A model generated the notes under the pieces. The model saw nothing but the letters and a program-made list of their open reading frames with translations. It made no database searches and was not told the origin of the DNA. From Rhodobacteraceae bacterium UBA6197 (lineage in GTDB: Bacteria; Pseudomonadota; Alphaproteobacteria; Rhodobacterales; Rhodobacteraceae), in assembly GCA_002422085.1 (NCBI GenBank), contig DISZ01000019.1:325378-389377 (forward strand): 64,000 nt of DNA. Reading direction: 5' to 3'. The stretch's first letter is position 1. The number at the start of each line of letters is the position of its first letter. This document shows, in pieces, positions 62,484-64,000 of this stretch. The translations under genes and the position numbers were made by a program.

Positions 62484-62933
62484 TCAGTCCAACTCGCGTT
62501 TATAGCCAATGTGGCTGGCGGTAAAGCCAAGGCGTTCATAGAACGCATGGGCGCGCAGGCGCGATTTGTTGGTGGTCAGCTGGATCAACCGGCAGCCCGC
62601 CGCACGCGCGCGCGTTTCGGCATCGGCGATCAGCGCGGCGCCGATGCCCTGACCGCGAAGGTCAGACGCGACTCGCACCGCTTCCAACAGTGCCCGACGG
62701 CTGGCCTTCAGTGACAGGCCCGAAATGAAGCAGATCTGATAGCAGGCCACGACGCGGCCCTTGCGGTCTTCGCCCACGATCAGGTGGTTGGCGGCCTCGG
62801 TTTGCATCGCGTCAAAAGCGGCGGCATAGGCGGCAAGGTCGCGCCCCTCGCGCAGTGCACCCAGACTGTCATCAACCAGAAGGGCGACGACGGCAGGCAC
62901 ATCGGCGGCGCGCGCCTCGCGCCAGGCGATCAC
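62484..62933 (-). CDS. GNAT-family N-acetyltransferase between trpF and trpB
   Basis: A 149-residue acetyltransferase with VRVASDLRGQGIGAALIADAE (acetyl-CoA loop) and LIQLTTNKSRLRAHAFYERLGF. It starts at GTG 62933, overlapping the trpF stop by 4 bp (GTGA), and ends 12 bp before trpB, so it is part of the trp transcript. Its substrate is unknown. The close join to tryptophan genes is unusual but is probably not functional in tryptophan synthesis. Confidence 0.88.
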   Translation of the reverse strand: MIAWREARAADVPAVVALLVDDSLGALREGRDLAAYAAAFDAMQTEAANHLIVGEDRKGRVVACYQICFISGLSLKASRRALLEAVRVASDLRGQGIGAALIADAETRARAAGCRLIQLTTNKSRLRAHAFYERLGFTASHIGYKRELD

Positions 62934-63568
62934 GCCCGTGCCGCCGCGACAAAATCCCGGATCAATGCCACGTCCTTGACCCCCGGCGCGGTTTCAACCC
63001 CCGACGAGACATCGACCTGCTGTGCGCCGGTCAGGCGCACGGCCTCGGCCACATTTTGCGCCGTCAATCCGCCAGCCAGCATCCAGGGGCGGTCCCAGCT
63101 GCGCCCGGCAATCAGCCGCCAGTCAAAGGCCAGCCCGTTGCCGCCGGGCAGTGCCGCGCCCTTCGGCGGCTTGGCATCCACCAGAATCTGATCGGCCACC
63201 GCCTCATAGGCCGGCAGCGCATCCAGATCGGCGGCCTCGACCACGCCCACGGCCTTCATCACCGGCAGGCCAAAGCGGGCGCGGATCTCGGTCACGCGGG
63301 CGGGGGTTTCTGCGCCGTGAAGTTGCAGCATGTCGATCGGGACGTCACGCAAGATCGCCTCAAGCGTGGCATCATCGGCATTGACCACCAGCGCCACCTT
63401 GGCCACGCCCGGCGGCCCCAGAACGGCCAGATCGCGCGCCGCCGCAACCGTCAGGTGACGCGGCGATTTTGGAAAGAACACAAAGCCCAGATAGCGCGCG
63501 CCCGCCTCGGCAGCGGCGGCGACATGTTCGGGGCGGGTCAGACCGCAGATTTTCACACGGATAGTCAT
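62930..63568 (-). CDS. trpF: Phosphoribosylanthranilate isomerase
   Basis: A 212-residue TIM-barrel enzyme, third step of tryptophan synthesis. The opening VKICGLTRPEH has the catalytic cysteine (about residue 8), and LGFVFFPKSPRHL follows. The C-terminal end has WMLAGGLTAQNV and DVSSGVETAPGVKD, with the catalytic Asp in the first part of this region. It starts 10 bp after the lapA-like stop on the same strand. Confidence 0.96.
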   Translation of the reverse strand: MTIRVKICGLTRPEHVAAAAEAGARYLGFVFFPKSPRHLTVAAARDLAVLGPPGVAKVALVVNADDATLEAILRDVPIDMLQLHGAETPARVTEIRARFGLPVMKAVGVVEAADLDALPAYEAVADQILVDAKPPKGAALPGGNGLAFDWRLIAGRSWDRPWMLAGGLTAQNVAEAVRLTGAQQVDVSSGVETAPGVKDVALIRDFVAAARA

Positions 63569-63577
63569 GCCAAAGCC

Positions 63578-63940
63578 CTAGCGCGCCCGGCCGGGTTCCT
63601 CAAGCAGCGCCAGAACCTCGTCCTTGGGGCCCTGCTTTTCGGTCGACAGGCGCGAAACTTCGCGCGTCAGCCGATTGACTTCGCGGGCCTGCTGGCTGGC
63701 GGTGCTGCGAATGCGGTATTCGCGCATCCACTCCCAGACGAAACCGACCAGCAACCCCAACAGGATGCCCGCAAAAATGACCAGGAACAGCGGCAATTGT
63801 ATCGACCAGCTGAAGCCCAGAAAATCGCCCGCTTCGGGCGGTAGCAGACGCAGGGTCACCGTGTCGCGATTGGCCAGCGCCAACGCCACCAGAACGAGGG
63901 CCAGTGCGACCAGAAACGCCGTGCGAAATGCGCGAAACAT
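63578..63940 (-). CDS. lapA: LapA-domain (DUF1049) membrane protein
   Basis: A 120-residue protein with two membrane helices (FRTAFLVALALVLVALALAN, and PLFLVIFAGILLGLLVGFVWEWM), then a helical cytoplasmic tail with a Gln/Arg-rich coiled-coil stretch. In E. coli the LapA domain works with LapB in lipopolysaccharide assembly and FtsH control. Its position between ihfB and trpF is common in Rhodobacterales. Confidence 0.85.
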   Translation of the reverse strand: MFRAFRTAFLVALALVLVALALANRDTVTLRLLPPEAGDFLGFSWSIQLPLFLVIFAGILLGLLVGFVWEWMREYRIRSTASQQAREVNRLTREVSRLSTEKQGPKDEVLALLEEPGRAR

Positions 63941-63941
63941 C

Positions 63942-64000
63942 CTAGCTCTCTTCTCCGTTCAGCCGATCACGCAGCAGCTTGCCGGTCTTGAAGAACGGCA
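63942..64000 (-). CDS. ihfB: Integration host factor beta subunit, C-terminal end
   Basis: Reading from the window edge to a TAG at 63942-63944 gives 18 residues, PFFKTGKLLRDRLNGEES. PFFK-GK-LRDR-NG is the conserved end of IHF-beta. The protein bends DNA as a heterodimer with IHF-alpha. Only the end is inside the window; lapA starts one base after its stop. Confidence 0.88.
   Translation of the reverse strand, partial: PFFKTGKLLRDRLNGEES

Overview
The window is GC-rich alphaproteobacterial chromosome, most likely from the Rhodobacterales (Rhodobacter/Roseobacter group). The evidence is two TRAP transporters, an NDUFS4-type complex I subunit, a DUF2125 protein, the order ihfB-lapA-trpF-trpB, and a dispersed intergenic repeat of the CCGGAGTATTT / CCAAAAAGAAG type. 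Coding density is high. Many adjacent genes overlap by 1-8 bp (ATGA, GTGA, TTGA).

0-12.5 kb is housekeeping. It holds the end of a LysE exporter, an EamA exporter, and a minus-strand run read as ymdB, EamA exporter, SLC13/TrkA-C permease, lipoprotein and yebC. It also has mgtE with 5-formyl-THF cyclo-ligase, guanine deaminase, an 8-oxoguanine-type deaminase, an inositol-phosphatase-family enzyme and an XRE regulator. 12.9-18.5 kb carries a quinone oxidoreductase, a Bax-inhibitor-1 protein, a GAPDH, and a redox/stress group (CxxC carboxymuconolactone-decarboxylase protein, TetR regulator, YghU-type GST). Three near-identical TTGAG...CTCAA operators control that group.

18.5-22.8 kb is foreign: a compact plus-strand phage tail-fibre cassette (5'-truncated tail-tip protein, beta-barrel-like protein, small proteins, a collagen-like fibre with three repeats, a distal fibre protein). 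It lies against the 3' end of tRNA-Arg(TCT) with no integrase, head or lysis genes. 22.9-29.7 kb returns to core genes: GNAT, DUF2125, NDUFS4-like subunit, uvrB, and a Crp/Fnr regulator behind a perfect TTGATCTGTATCAA site.

29.7-48.3 kb is an uptake and catabolism block: a TRAP system, a divergent M19 dipeptidase, a four-gene Fe3+/polyamine-type ABC importer, an RpiR regulator, and then N-formylglutamate-amidohydrolase-like protein, a second TRAP system, a glutamine-synthetase-like ligase, aldehyde dehydrogenase, iron-dependent alcohol dehydrogenase and an amino-acid-oxidase-type flavoprotein. This set could import an amine or amino alcohol, gamma-glutamylate it, oxidise it and release it. 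The substrate cannot be read from sequence and the pathway is inference.

48.4-53.5 kb holds envelope polysaccharide genes (YjbH-like, YjbF-like, ugd) and a small exported protein. 53.6-56.7 kb is a zinc-uptake locus (zur-znuC-znuB divergent from znuA) with a palindromic operator and His-rich stretches in several products. 56.8-59.3 kb has dgoK, an aldose epimerase and a GbsR/MarR-type regulator. 59.3-61.1 kb has a membrane-anchored LuxR protein and two exported PepSY-like proteins with different acidic repeat tails. 61.2-64 kb is trpF-GNAT-trpB, lapA and the end of ihfB.
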